61,450 nt of DNA from Thiofilum flexile DSM 14609. GTDB lineage: Bacteria; Pseudomonadota; Gammaproteobacteria; Thiotrichales; Thiotrichaceae. The stretch spans positions 1 through 61,450 of the forward strand of contig NZ_KB904756.1 of the NCBI RefSeq assembly GCF_000380185.1, in the 5' to 3' direction. Position numbers and translations under genes: made by a program. Below, piece after piece: positions 1 through 7,568 of this stretch. Positions within the stretch are counted from its first letter, which is position 1. Each line of letters begins with the position of its first letter. The notes under the pieces are model-generated. The model was not told the DNA's origin. It made no database searches and saw only the letters and a list, made by a program, of their open reading frames with translations.

Positions 1-23
1 GGTCATGATTTAAAGGAGTTGAA
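1..23 (+). repeat. IS1 left terminal inverted repeat
   Basis: The first 23 bases pair with the reverse complement of 783-805 with two mismatches. The window begins exactly on the IS tip. Confidence 0.85.
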
Positions 24-82
24 TCATACACCTACATCTCTTATAGTGATCGGTTTCCCCGCAAGTTCAGAAAGGTAAGTTC

Positions 83-394
83 ATGGCTACGATAGAGGTA
101 CCCTGCCGTTATTGTAACAGTCTATTAGTGTATAAACATGGATATGCCCGCAGTGGCGAACCGCGCTATCGATGCCGTGAGTGTCTGCGTAGTTTTCAGC
201 ACACCTATCGTTACGAAGGCAACAAGCCAGAGACGCCTGAAAAGATAGTAGAGATGGCCATGAATGGCAGTGGTGTCCGCGACACCAGCCGGGTGTTGAA
301 AGTGAGTATCACGACCGTGATTGCTCACTTAAAAAAAATTAGAACCGGTAAAAGTCAATCCATTACCGATACAAGAGGTGATGGAGCACCATAA
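83..394 (+). CDS. IS1-family InsA-type protein (zinc ribbon plus HTH)
   Basis: This 103-residue frame is the upstream half of an IS1 transposase. It has a zinc ribbon with two Cys-x-x-Cys pairs (CRYC near residue 8 and CREC near residue 32), then a helix-turn-helix with the IS1 signature MAMNGSGVRDTSRVL near residues 58-72. In IS1 this part binds the inverted repeats; alone it represses transposition, and joined to InsB it forms the active transposase. The homologous stretch ends at HLKK, encoded at an eight-A run (331-338); residues after that look like out-of-frame read-through. The catalytic frame restarts one base later, so joining needs a +1 (or -2) shift, not the -1 shift of classical IS1. 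Confidence 0.88.
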   Translation: MATIEVPCRYCNSLLVYKHGYARSGEPRYRCRECLRSFQHTYRYEGNKPETPEKIVEMAMNGSGVRDTSRVLKVSITTVIAHLKKIRTGKSQSITDTRGDGAP

Positions 395-803
395 GGTGGA
401 ACTTATCTGTGAAATGGACGAGCAATGGTCTTATGTGGGTCACAAGAAACAAAAGCGGTGGCTATGGTATGCGTGGCAACCGCATTTAAAGACGGTGTTG
501 GCCTATGAGCTGGGAAGCCGCGCGGATAAGACCCTAAAGCGTTTATTAGCTTCCTTACAGCGCTTCAAGATTCGGCTGTTTTGCACAGATGGCTGGGAGG
601 GGTATCAACGTCTCTTACCGAAGGATAAGCACCTGATCACTAAGCGTTATACCCAGTCTATTGAGCGCCAGAATCTTAATTTTCGCACCCGTATCAAGCG
701 GTTGGCACGCAAGACGATTTGCTTTTCTAAGTCGGTGGAGATTCATGATAAGGTGATCGGGGCGTTTATTAACAGAATGTTTTTCAACTCTTCTAAATCA
801 TGA
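378..803 (+). CDS. IS1-family InsB-type transposase (catalytic half)
   Basis: This 141-residue frame holds the catalytic core of an IS1 transposase: CEMDEQWSYVG near residue 12, the DGWEGY motif near residue 71, and the C-terminal SKRYTQ-like and SKSVEIHDKVIG blocks typical of InsB. It is open from 333, directly after a TAA at 330-332, so the domain really starts at the A8 run (331-338) in this frame (KKLEPVKV...). The listed start is the first GTG; ATG 381 is also possible. With one A fewer, InsA and InsB would be one continuous frame, so this is either a single-base indel or a polymerase-slippage switch. Confidence 0.88.
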   Translation: MMEHHKVELICEMDEQWSYVGHKKQKRWLWYAWQPHLKTVLAYELGSRADKTLKRLLASLQRFKIRLFCTDGWEGYQRLLPKDKHLITKRYTQSIERQNLNFRTRIKRLARKTICFSKSVEIHDKVIGAFINRMFFNSSKS

Positions 804-805
804 CC
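783..805 (-). repeat. IS1 right terminal inverted repeat
   Basis: This is the reverse-complement partner of bases 1-23. An ATG inside it (800-802) is in frame with the truncated regulator fragment downstream, so the IS tip supplies an accidental start codon. Confidence 0.85.
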
Positions 806-1003
806 ACCTTGCCTAGGATATTTGAGTCGCTCATTCAGCAACATCATAGCTTGATGGACGCGATCCTTGCAGGTAATTCCGAGGCTGCTCTTCAAGCCGC
901 TCAACACCATCTCACCTTTGTAGAAGACTCGATTAAGGACCTAGACGCTGAAGAGGCACGCAAGATTCGTTCCTTGCGGCGTTTGACTATCACAGGAGTT
1001 TAA
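806..1003 (+). pseudogene. GntR/FadR-type regulator, C-terminal fragment (LldR/PdhR-like), cut by IS1
   Basis: About 66 residues remain in frame. They resemble the last helices of the ligand-binding FCD domain of FadR-subfamily GntR regulators (a QHHSLMDAILAGN-type helix with a nearby small-residue-rich AALQAAQHHL helix). The N-terminal winged helix is missing because the IS1 ends at 805. In relatives such as LldR or PdhR these proteins repress lactate or pyruvate genes. The position directly before lutA, 11 bp away, suggests it was the local lactate-responsive regulator. The subfamily assignment is based on a short fragment. Confidence 0.7.
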
Positions 1004-1014
1004 TAATTACCGCT

Positions 1015-1782
1015 ATGAGCCAAGTGACTAGACAAAAACCTGACACGGTATACTTTTTTGGTACCTGTCTGATTGACTTAATGTTCCCCCAAGCGGGCGT
1101 TTCGGCTGTACAGCTCTTGCAACGGGCAGGCATTAAAGTCATTTACCCCCCCGCGCAAACCTGTTGCGGACAACCTGCGTGGAACTCAGGCTATCGCGAC
1201 GAAGCCCGCAAAGTAGCCCGCGCCCAAATAGCCCTGTTTACCAAACCTATCCCCATCATCATCCCTTCTGGTTCGTGTGCGGGTATGATGAAAACGCATT
1301 ACCCCGAATTATTCAGTGGTGAAGCAGATGAGGCCCAAGCCTTAGACGTAGCCAGTCGCGTCTATGAACTCACCGAATTTTTGGTCGACGTCTTAAACAT
1401 TAGCCTCACTGACTTAGGCGCACCGATTGAAATTGCCGTGCATACCTCCTGCTCAGCCCGACGCGAAATGGGCGTAGCAGATAAGATCGAGCAATTACTG
1501 GGTCAACTACAAAACGTTAAAGTATTAGAGCAAGCCTATAAGCCCGAATGCTGTGGTTTCGGTGGCACCTTTGCCGTGAAGCAACCCGAAATATCCGCTG
1601 CTATGGTCGCCGATAAAACTATGCACCTACGCAATACCGGAGCCACCCAAGTCATCAGTCAGGATTGTGGTTGTCTGATGAATATCGGTGGTGCCTTTGA
1701 CTATCAGGCTAAGCACGAAAACAAAAAACCGCTGAACACGCAACATATCGCTGAATTTCTCTGGGAGCGTACTCATGGCTAA
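1015..1782 (+). CDS. lutA: L-lactate dehydrogenase complex protein LutA, Fe-S oxidoreductase
   Basis: Cytoplasmic (Fe-S)-binding subunit (255 aa) of the LutABC complex, which oxidises L-lactate to pyruvate. It has the two cysteine-rich (CCG) repeats of this family: CCG at 50-52 with SC at 87-88, and ECCGFGG at 178-184 with DCGC at 217-220. A HTSC motif (C146) sits before the second repeat. An AGGAG-like site lies before the ATG. It heads a tight lutABC operon; its 3' end overlaps lutB by 8 bp. Its regulator was probably destroyed by the upstream IS1, so expression may now be constitutive or read through from the IS. Confidence 0.92.
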   Translation: MSQVTRQKPDTVYFFGTCLIDLMFPQAGVSAVQLLQRAGIKVIYPPAQTCCGQPAWNSGYRDEARKVARAQIALFTKPIPIIIPSGSCAGMMKTHYPELFSGEADEAQALDVASRVYELTEFLVDVLNISLTDLGAPIEIAVHTSCSARREMGVADKIEQLLGQLQNVKVLEQAYKPECCGFGGTFAVKQPEISAAMVADKTMHLRNTGATQVISQDCGCLMNIGGAFDYQAKHENKKPLNTQHIAEFLWERTHG

Positions 1783-3190
1783 ACCATCAGAATTTCGTAT
1801 CCAAGTGGATCAAGCCTTAGGTAAAACCGAGGTTCGCGCTCATTTCCGTAAGGCCATGGATACCCTCATGACCAATCGGCGCAATCAATTCCCGGATAAT
1901 GCCGAGCTACAGCGTCTACGTGATCAAGCCCAAGTCATCCGTGCCAATGCCTTAAGCAAATTACCCGAATTACTAGAGCAGCTAGAGTCCAATCTGACCC
2001 GTAATGGTATTCATGTACACTGGGCTGAAACCACCGATGAAGCCAATGACATCGTGCTTAAGATTATGCAAAAACATAATGCGACGTGGATGATTAAGGG
2101 TAAGTCGATGGTCTCTGAGGAAATGGGGTTAAATCATTTTCTCGAATCCAAGGGGATTGAGGCACTCGAATCGGATTTAGGTGAATTCATTATTCAACTC
2201 GATGGTGAAACCCCTTCGCATATCATTATGCCCGCCATCCATAAGAGCAAAGAGCAGATAGCCCAACTCTTTAATGAGAAATTCCCTGATATCCCCTATA
2301 CCGAAGATGTGGATACCCTGACCCGTACCGCCCGCGATATTTTGCGCGAGAAGTTTTATAACGCGCCTGTTGGTTTATCCGGGGTGAACTTTGCGGTGGC
2401 GGAAACGGGTACACTGTGTCTAGTCGAGAATGAAGGCAATGGACGGATGTCGACTACCATTCCCCCCGTACATATTGCAGTCACAGGCATTGAAAAGGTG
2501 GTGGAAAAACTCAGCGATATTCCCCCACTCTTAAGTATTTTGCCACGCTCAGCTACAGGGCAACCGATTACAACCTATTTCAATATGATTTCCAGCCCCC
2601 GCAAAAAGGGCGAGAAAGATGGCCCCGAAGAGGTACATTTAGTCCTCCTCGATAATGGGCGCTCGCGTATTTATTCTGATCCTGAACTATTAGCTACCTT
2701 GCGTTGTATCCGTTGTGGTGCCTGCATTAATCATTGTCCGGTGTATGTGCGGATTGGTGGGCATAGCTATGGCACGGTATACCCCGGCCCCATTGGGACT
2801 ATTCTAGAGCCACAAAAATCGGGCTTAAAAGTGCATGGTGAATTAGTACAAGCCTCCTCCCTTTGTGGTGCCTGTGGTGAGGTGTGCCCAGTACGTATTC
2901 CGATTCCTAGTATTATTAATCGACTCCGCTATGAAGGGGTGCGTCAAGACGGTGGAAGTGCTTTAGATGCAGGCTCTAAACGTAAACCATTGGAGGCTAT
3001 CACATGGAAAGCCTGGTCATGGGCGGCATCCCATCCGAGTGTCTATAACCTAGGCAGTACAGTAGCCACACAAGTACGTAACTTAGTACCCCATAACCTA
3101 GGTGCATGGACGAGTGTACGCACGGCCCCTGCTGTGGCGGATAAAACCCTACATCAACAATTGAAAGCCCTAGGAGTCGATCATGAGTGA
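1775..3190 (+). CDS. lutB: L-lactate dehydrogenase complex protein LutB, 4Fe-4S
   Basis: Large Fe-S subunit (471 aa) of lactate oxidation. An N-terminal LUD domain (about residues 70-290, with AETGT near 209-213) is followed by a ferredoxin-type pair of cysteine clusters: CIRCGACINHCP (C311, C314, C317, C321) and CGACGEVCP (C364, C367, C371). Length and order match LutB/YkgF proteins. It overlaps lutA by 8 bp and lutC by 8 bp, indicating translational coupling. Confidence 0.93.
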   Translation: MAKPSEFRIQVDQALGKTEVRAHFRKAMDTLMTNRRNQFPDNAELQRLRDQAQVIRANALSKLPELLEQLESNLTRNGIHVHWAETTDEANDIVLKIMQKHNATWMIKGKSMVSEEMGLNHFLESKGIEALESDLGEFIIQLDGETPSHIIMPAIHKSKEQIAQLFNEKFPDIPYTEDVDTLTRTARDILREKFYNAPVGLSGVNFAVAETGTLCLVENEGNGRMSTTIPPVHIAVTGIEKVVEKLSDIPPLLSILPRSATGQPITTYFNMISSPRKKGEKDGPEEVHLVLLDNGRSRIYSDPELLATLRCIRCGACINHCPVYVRIGGHSYGTVYPGPIGTILEPQKSGLKVHGELVQASSLCGACGEVCPVRIPIPSIINRLRYEGVRQDGGSALDAGSKRKPLEAITWKAWSWAASHPSVYNLGSTVATQVRNLVPHNLGAWTSVRTAPAVADKTLHQQLKALGVDHE

Positions 3191-3830
3191 AGCTCGTACC
3201 CATATTTTTCAACGCCTACGCGCTGTTCCACGCCCAGAGGTGGATACCACCGGACGCGATTATGTACCGATCTATGACTGGGATAGAGCCGAACGAATTA
3301 AACGCTTTACCGAGCGCATGCAGGCGGTACGGGCTGAAGTACATCACAGTGACCGTGACTCATGGCTAAACCTCTTGGCTGACTTATGTAAAGCTAAAGG
3401 GTTAACTAATTTATTAGTCTCTCCTCATACCGAATGGGGGCAGGCAATCTATCAACAAGTAGGGGAATTCCCCACTCTACAAGACTATGACCGCGCTATT
3501 GAGGCATGGAAGCATGAGATGTTTTATAACATTGATGCCAGTCTGACGAGTACGGTAGGAGGTATTGCCGAAACCGGCTCCTTGATCTTATGGCCTACCG
3601 AACAAGAGCCGCGCATTATGTCGCTGGTTCCTCCAGTGCATTTTGCCATTCTAGATACCCAACACTTATACACCACGTTTGCCGAAGCGATGCAGGAGCA
3701 AGACTGGTTAAACCAAGGTATGCCTACGAATGCTTTATTGATTTCGGGGCCTTCTAAATCCGCCGATATTGCTCAGGTATTAGCGTATGGGGTGCATGGC
3801 CCAAAGGAATTAGTAGTCATCTTAATCTAG
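3183..3830 (+). CDS. lutC: L-lactate dehydrogenase complex protein LutC (LUD domain)
   Basis: Third subunit (215 aa) of the lactate utilisation complex. It is a single LUD domain with the family motif GGIAETGSL near residue 126 and SLVPPVHFAIL near residue 147; no cysteine cluster is present, as usual for LutC/YkgG. The start overlaps lutB by 8 bp. No obvious intrinsic terminator follows within the next 160 bp. Pyruvate made here would feed the pyruvate dehydrogenase encoded about 1 kb downstream. Confidence 0.92.
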   Translation: MSEARTHIFQRLRAVPRPEVDTTGRDYVPIYDWDRAERIKRFTERMQAVRAEVHHSDRDSWLNLLADLCKAKGLTNLLVSPHTEWGQAIYQQVGEFPTLQDYDRAIEAWKHEMFYNIDASLTSTVGGIAETGSLILWPTEQEPRIMSLVPPVHFAILDTQHLYTTFAEAMQEQDWLNQGMPTNALLISGPSKSADIAQVLAYGVHGPKELVVILI

Positions 3831-3994
3831 ACTGAGGGTTTATGCGCTATATCAATCTTGCCGTAAAATTTTAAATTATTTACTTATTATTCCTTGAGTT
3901 TTTGGCTAACTAAACTATGTTTATGATGGCTCTATAAAGGCCAATCTTATTTTATAGTGTGTTTTGTATCTAGATGACTCAGGAGTATTAAAAG

Positions 3995-4420
3995 ATGATT
4001 AGCAAACCAACTAAAAAACTTGGTTTTGGACTATTAGCGGGTATCAGTGTAGTGCTACTAAGTAGTTGCGCTGCTCCAGCACCTGCTCCTACTCATGACC
4101 AAGTAAAAGAGGCGGTGGTTGCCGATACTATTCGTGCAACGACCCCGATGGAGCGAGCTACCGCTTTAACCGATGTTATGACTAATAAACTACGTTTAAA
4201 TGAGTCCCAACAAGCAAAAGTAGCTAAACTAAATCTAGACTATTCTAGTCGGTTTAATATTTTAATGAACAGCACCAATCCTAAAATCTCTAAAAAAGAT
4301 GAGTTCCTAAGATTATCAGCTGAAAAAGAAACGAAGTTACTGGGTATTTTAAGCGCCTCACAAAAGCAAACCTATGAAGCGAGTAAACAAGAGTTCTTAG
4401 ACACCTATCGTATTATGTAA
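3995..4420 (+). CDS. Lipoprotein with LTxxQ/Spy-like periplasmic domain
   Basis: 141 aa. A lipoprotein signal with lipobox LSSC (lipidated Cys25) follows a hydrophobic stretch at residues 11-24, and an Ala-Pro rich spacer follows the Cys. The rest is predicted helical. LRLNESQQAKVAKLNLDY (about 67-84) and LGILSASQKQTYEASKQEF (about 115-133) resemble the paired helices of Spy/CpxP-type envelope chaperones (LTxxQ), where an L-x-x-x-Q pattern begins each helix. An AGGAG ribosome site lies about 10 bases before the ATG. The gene stands alone. Assignment to the Spy-like group is inference from pattern, not strong similarity. Confidence 0.6.
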   Translation: MISKPTKKLGFGLLAGISVVLLSSCAAPAPAPTHDQVKEAVVADTIRATTPMERATALTDVMTNKLRLNESQQAKVAKLNLDYSSRFNILMNSTNPKISKKDEFLRLSAEKETKLLGILSASQKQTYEASKQEFLDTYRIM

Positions 4421-4505
4421 CTTACCTATTTATCTTTAATAATTCTTATTATAATTTATTAGTTCGTGTCTAAAAAACTTAATAAAGCGTAATTTTATAT
4501 TTTAA

Positions 4506-4576
4506 GGAGCATGCTTACAGGGTCGCAGTCTAGGCGTAGTAAAATAGGCTTAGCCCCCGTAAATTGCTCCTTTTTT
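4506..4576 (+). terminator. Closed hairpin with U tract: intrinsic terminator or end of a small RNA
   Basis: GGAGCA (4506-4511) pairs with TGCTCC (4565-4570), followed at once by six T. An inner pairing CTAGGC (4530-4535) with GCTTAG (4548-4553) lies inside. The loop is long for a simple terminator, so this could be a structured RNA of about 70 nt rather than just the end of the lipoprotein transcript. The rest of 4421-4857 shows no convincing gene. Confidence 0.5.
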
Positions 4577-4857
4577 CTCTCCTAGCTCTACCTCCTGCGC
4601 TTAAAATCTACTACAATTTAGCTTTTCTTAATCGTGATACAGAAAATATCAGGTAAGTTGTTGCGAGTTTTTATTTCTTCGTGCATTTTTATGTAATACA
4701 GTTTGAGCCGCTGCATTGCTAGGTGGTCTACAGTCGAGCGTATTGCCGCGCCTTTCAAATCATCTAGTCTAAGCACCTGTCACAACTCTCAATAAATGCT
4801 ATTCTGTCTACCCACCATACAGGTAGCCTTTCTAAACCGCTAAGGAGACAATACCAG

Positions 4858-7557
4858 ATGAGTACTCATCCCCATGATATTGACCCGCAAGAAACTCTCG
4901 AATGGCAAGAGGCCATTGATGTAGTTGCTGAACGGTCAGGTGTTGAACGCGCCCAATATTTATTAGAGAAAACTATCGATGCCGCTTATGAAGCTGGCGT
5001 TGAACCTCCCGATACTCATACCCCCTATATCAATACTATCCCTGTTGATAAACAGCCTGCCTACCCCGGCGATATAGAAGTTGAACGTAATATTCTGCGT
5101 GCTTTGCGTTGGAATGCGACCGCGATGGTGGTACGTGCCAATCGTAAACCAGCCGAACCTGGTGGACATATTGCGTCCTTCCAGTCTTCAGCGATTATGT
5201 ATGAAGTCGGTTATAACCATTTCTGGAAAGGTCATAACCACCCTAATGGCAGTGATATGCTCTTTATTCAAGGACATACCGCCCCCGGCACCTATGCGCG
5301 TGCATTCCTTGAAAACCGTATTACTCAGGATCAATTAGAGAATTTCCGGGTTGAATCCAAAGGTAAAGGGTTATCTTCTTATCCACACCCTTACTTAATG
5401 CCTGATTTCTGGCAATTCTCTACCGTATCCATGGGCTTAGGCCCCATTATGGCGATTTACCAAGCGCGTTTCTTAAAGTACCTCGAACATCGCGGTCTTG
5501 CTCCTGTCGCGTCTAATCATGCTGAAGGACGTAAAGTTTGGGCATTCTTAGGCGATGGTGAGATGGATGAGCCAGAATCCCAAGGTGCGATTTCATTAGG
5601 CTCACGCGAGCGCTTAGATAATCTGATTTTCGTGGTGAACTGTAACCTGCAACGCCTCGATGGTCCGGTGCGTGGTAATGGTAAAATTGTACAGGAATTA
5701 GAAGGCAACTTCCGTGGTGCTGGCTGGCATGTGATTAAAGTGCTGTGGGGTTCTGGTTGGGATCGTTTATTAGCAAAAGATACCACTGGTTTATTACGCA
5801 AACGCATGATGGAAGCGGTCGATGGTGAGTATCAAAACTTTAAAAATAAAGGTGGTGCTTATACTCGCGAACATTTCTTTGGTAAATATCCTGAGCTAAA
5901 AGAAATGGTTGCGGATATGACCGACGACCAAATTTATTATGATCTCTTACGCGGTGGACACGATCAAGAAAAGGTATTTGCGGCTTATAACGAAGCAGTG
6001 AATACCGTCGGACGTCCTACTGTCATCCTCATGCATACCGTTAAAGGTTATGGTATGGGCGAGGCGGGCGAGGGGATGAATATCAGCCATCAACAAAAGA
6101 AACTCAGCTCCGATCAACTGCGTAAACTACGCGATCGTTTCCGTATTCCGGTTACGGATGAGCAAGTAGAAGATGCCTCTTTCTATAAGCCTGCACCTGA
6201 ATCGGTAGAGATGCGTTATCTACACGAGCGTCGTCAAGCATTAGGGGGCTACCTACCTAACCGTCCACAAAACTTTGAAACCTTAAGCGTTCCTAGCCTC
6301 ACCGAGTTATTTGATGCCCTATTAAAAGATACCGGCGAACGTACTATGTCTACTACCATGGCTACAGTGCGTGTCATGGTCGCCGTTGCGCGTCATAAAG
6401 AACTAGGTCCACGTTTAGTTCCGATTGTACCGGATGAGTCACGTACCTTTGGTATGGAAGGGATGTTCCGTCAAGTGGGTATCTATGCCCCGGATGGACA
6501 GCTCTATGAGCCAATGGATGCCACCGATATTATGCCGTATCGTGAATCCTCCAAAGGGCAATTGCTGCAAGAAGGTATCAATGAAGCGGGCGCTATGTCC
6601 TCTTGGGTCGCTGCGTCAACCTCTTATGCCAATAATCATGTGATGATGATTCCGGTCTATATCTTCTACTCTATGTTTGGTTTCCAACGTATTGGTGACT
6701 TAGCATGGGCAGCCGGTGATATGTTGGCACGTGGTTTCTTAGTCGGCGGTACTTCAGGTCGTACCACACTCAATGGTGAAGGCTTACAACATCAAGATGG
6801 TCATAGCCAATTATTCGCAGGCTTTATCCCTAACTGTATGTCGTATGACCCTACCTTCGCTTATGAAGTCGCGGTAATTTTCCACGATGGTATGAAGCGT
6901 ATGTATGAACAAAATCAAAACGTGTTCTACTACATCACTACCCTCAATGAAAATTACTCCATGCCAGCCATGCCAGAAGGTGCCGAAGAAGGCATTATCA
7001 AAGGTATGTATGCCTTTAGAAAAGCCGATGGTAAGGGTAAACATCAGGTTCAACTCATGGGTTGCGGTTCTATCCTACGTGAAGTGATTGCGGCGGCTGA
7101 GTTACTCAAAAACGATTGGGATGTCGATGCTGACATTTGGGCAACACCTAGCCTGAATGAAGTCGCACGTGATGGTATCGCTTGTGAACGCTGGAACTTA
7201 TTACACCCTGATCAAGAGCCACGCTTACCTTGGATTACTCAGTGCCTACAAGGAACTGCAGGCCCTGTGATTGCTTCAACCGACTATATTCGTCAGTTTG
7301 CTGAGCAAGTACGTGCCTATGTACCTAACCCTTATTATGTATTAGGTACGGATGGTTTTGGTCGCTCAGATAGCCGTCAAGCGTTGCGTCATCACTTTGA
7401 AGTTGATCGTTACTATGTCACCGTGACCGCTCTCAAAGCCTTAGCTGATCAACAAAAATCATCTAAAGCGGATGGCAAAATCACGGCTAAAACCGTATTA
7501 GACGCGATGGCTAAATATGGCATTGATCCTGAAAAGCCTAACCCACTTTACGCTTAA
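4858..7557 (+). CDS. aceE: Pyruvate dehydrogenase E1 component, homodimeric type
   Basis: 899 aa, full length for the AceE type. It decarboxylates pyruvate with thiamine diphosphate and passes the acetyl group to E2. The ThDP motif begins at GDGEMDEPE near residue 231 and continues through NCNLQRLDGPVRGN near 261. The transketolase-like central and C-terminal domains follow. A good ribosome site (TAAGGAG) lies 9 bases before the ATG. It heads aceE-aceF-lpd; the E2 start lies 11 bp after its stop. The 437-bp upstream gap likely contains the promoter, but no clear PdhR operator was seen. Confidence 0.97.
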   Translation: MSTHPHDIDPQETLEWQEAIDVVAERSGVERAQYLLEKTIDAAYEAGVEPPDTHTPYINTIPVDKQPAYPGDIEVERNILRALRWNATAMVVRANRKPAEPGGHIASFQSSAIMYEVGYNHFWKGHNHPNGSDMLFIQGHTAPGTYARAFLENRITQDQLENFRVESKGKGLSSYPHPYLMPDFWQFSTVSMGLGPIMAIYQARFLKYLEHRGLAPVASNHAEGRKVWAFLGDGEMDEPESQGAISLGSRERLDNLIFVVNCNLQRLDGPVRGNGKIVQELEGNFRGAGWHVIKVLWGSGWDRLLAKDTTGLLRKRMMEAVDGEYQNFKNKGGAYTREHFFGKYPELKEMVADMTDDQIYYDLLRGGHDQEKVFAAYNEAVNTVGRPTVILMHTVKGYGMGEAGEGMNISHQQKKLSSDQLRKLRDRFRIPVTDEQVEDASFYKPAPESVEMRYLHERRQALGGYLPNRPQNFETLSVPSLTELFDALLKDTGERTMSTTMATVRVMVAVARHKELGPRLVPIVPDESRTFGMEGMFRQVGIYAPDGQLYEPMDATDIMPYRESSKGQLLQEGINEAGAMSSWVAASTSYANNHVMMIPVYIFYSMFGFQRIGDLAWAAGDMLARGFLVGGTSGRTTLNGEGLQHQDGHSQLFAGFIPNCMSYDPTFAYEVAVIFHDGMKRMYEQNQNVFYYITTLNENYSMPAMPEGAEEGIIKGMYAFRKADGKGKHQVQLMGCGSILREVIAAAELLKNDWDVDADIWATPSLNEVARDGIACERWNLLHPDQEPRLPWITQCLQGTAGPVIASTDYIRQFAEQVRAYVPNPYYVLGTDGFGRSDSRQALRHHFEVDRYYVTVTALKALADQQKSSKADGKITAKTVLDAMAKYGIDPEKPNPLYA

Positions 7558-7568
7558 GGAGCGAGTTC

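Larger units (their letters stand above)
1..805 (+). mobile_element. IS1-family insertion sequence, complete
   Basis: Terminal inverted repeats are visible at 1-23 and 783-805; they match at 21 of 23 positions and both begin GGTCATGATTTA. Between them lie an InsA-type zinc-ribbon/HTH frame and an InsB-type DDE frame. About 805 bp with two overlapping frames fits the IS1 family. The left flank is outside the window, so the target duplication cannot be checked. The right end sits inside the 3' part of a GntR-type regulator gene. Confidence 0.9.
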
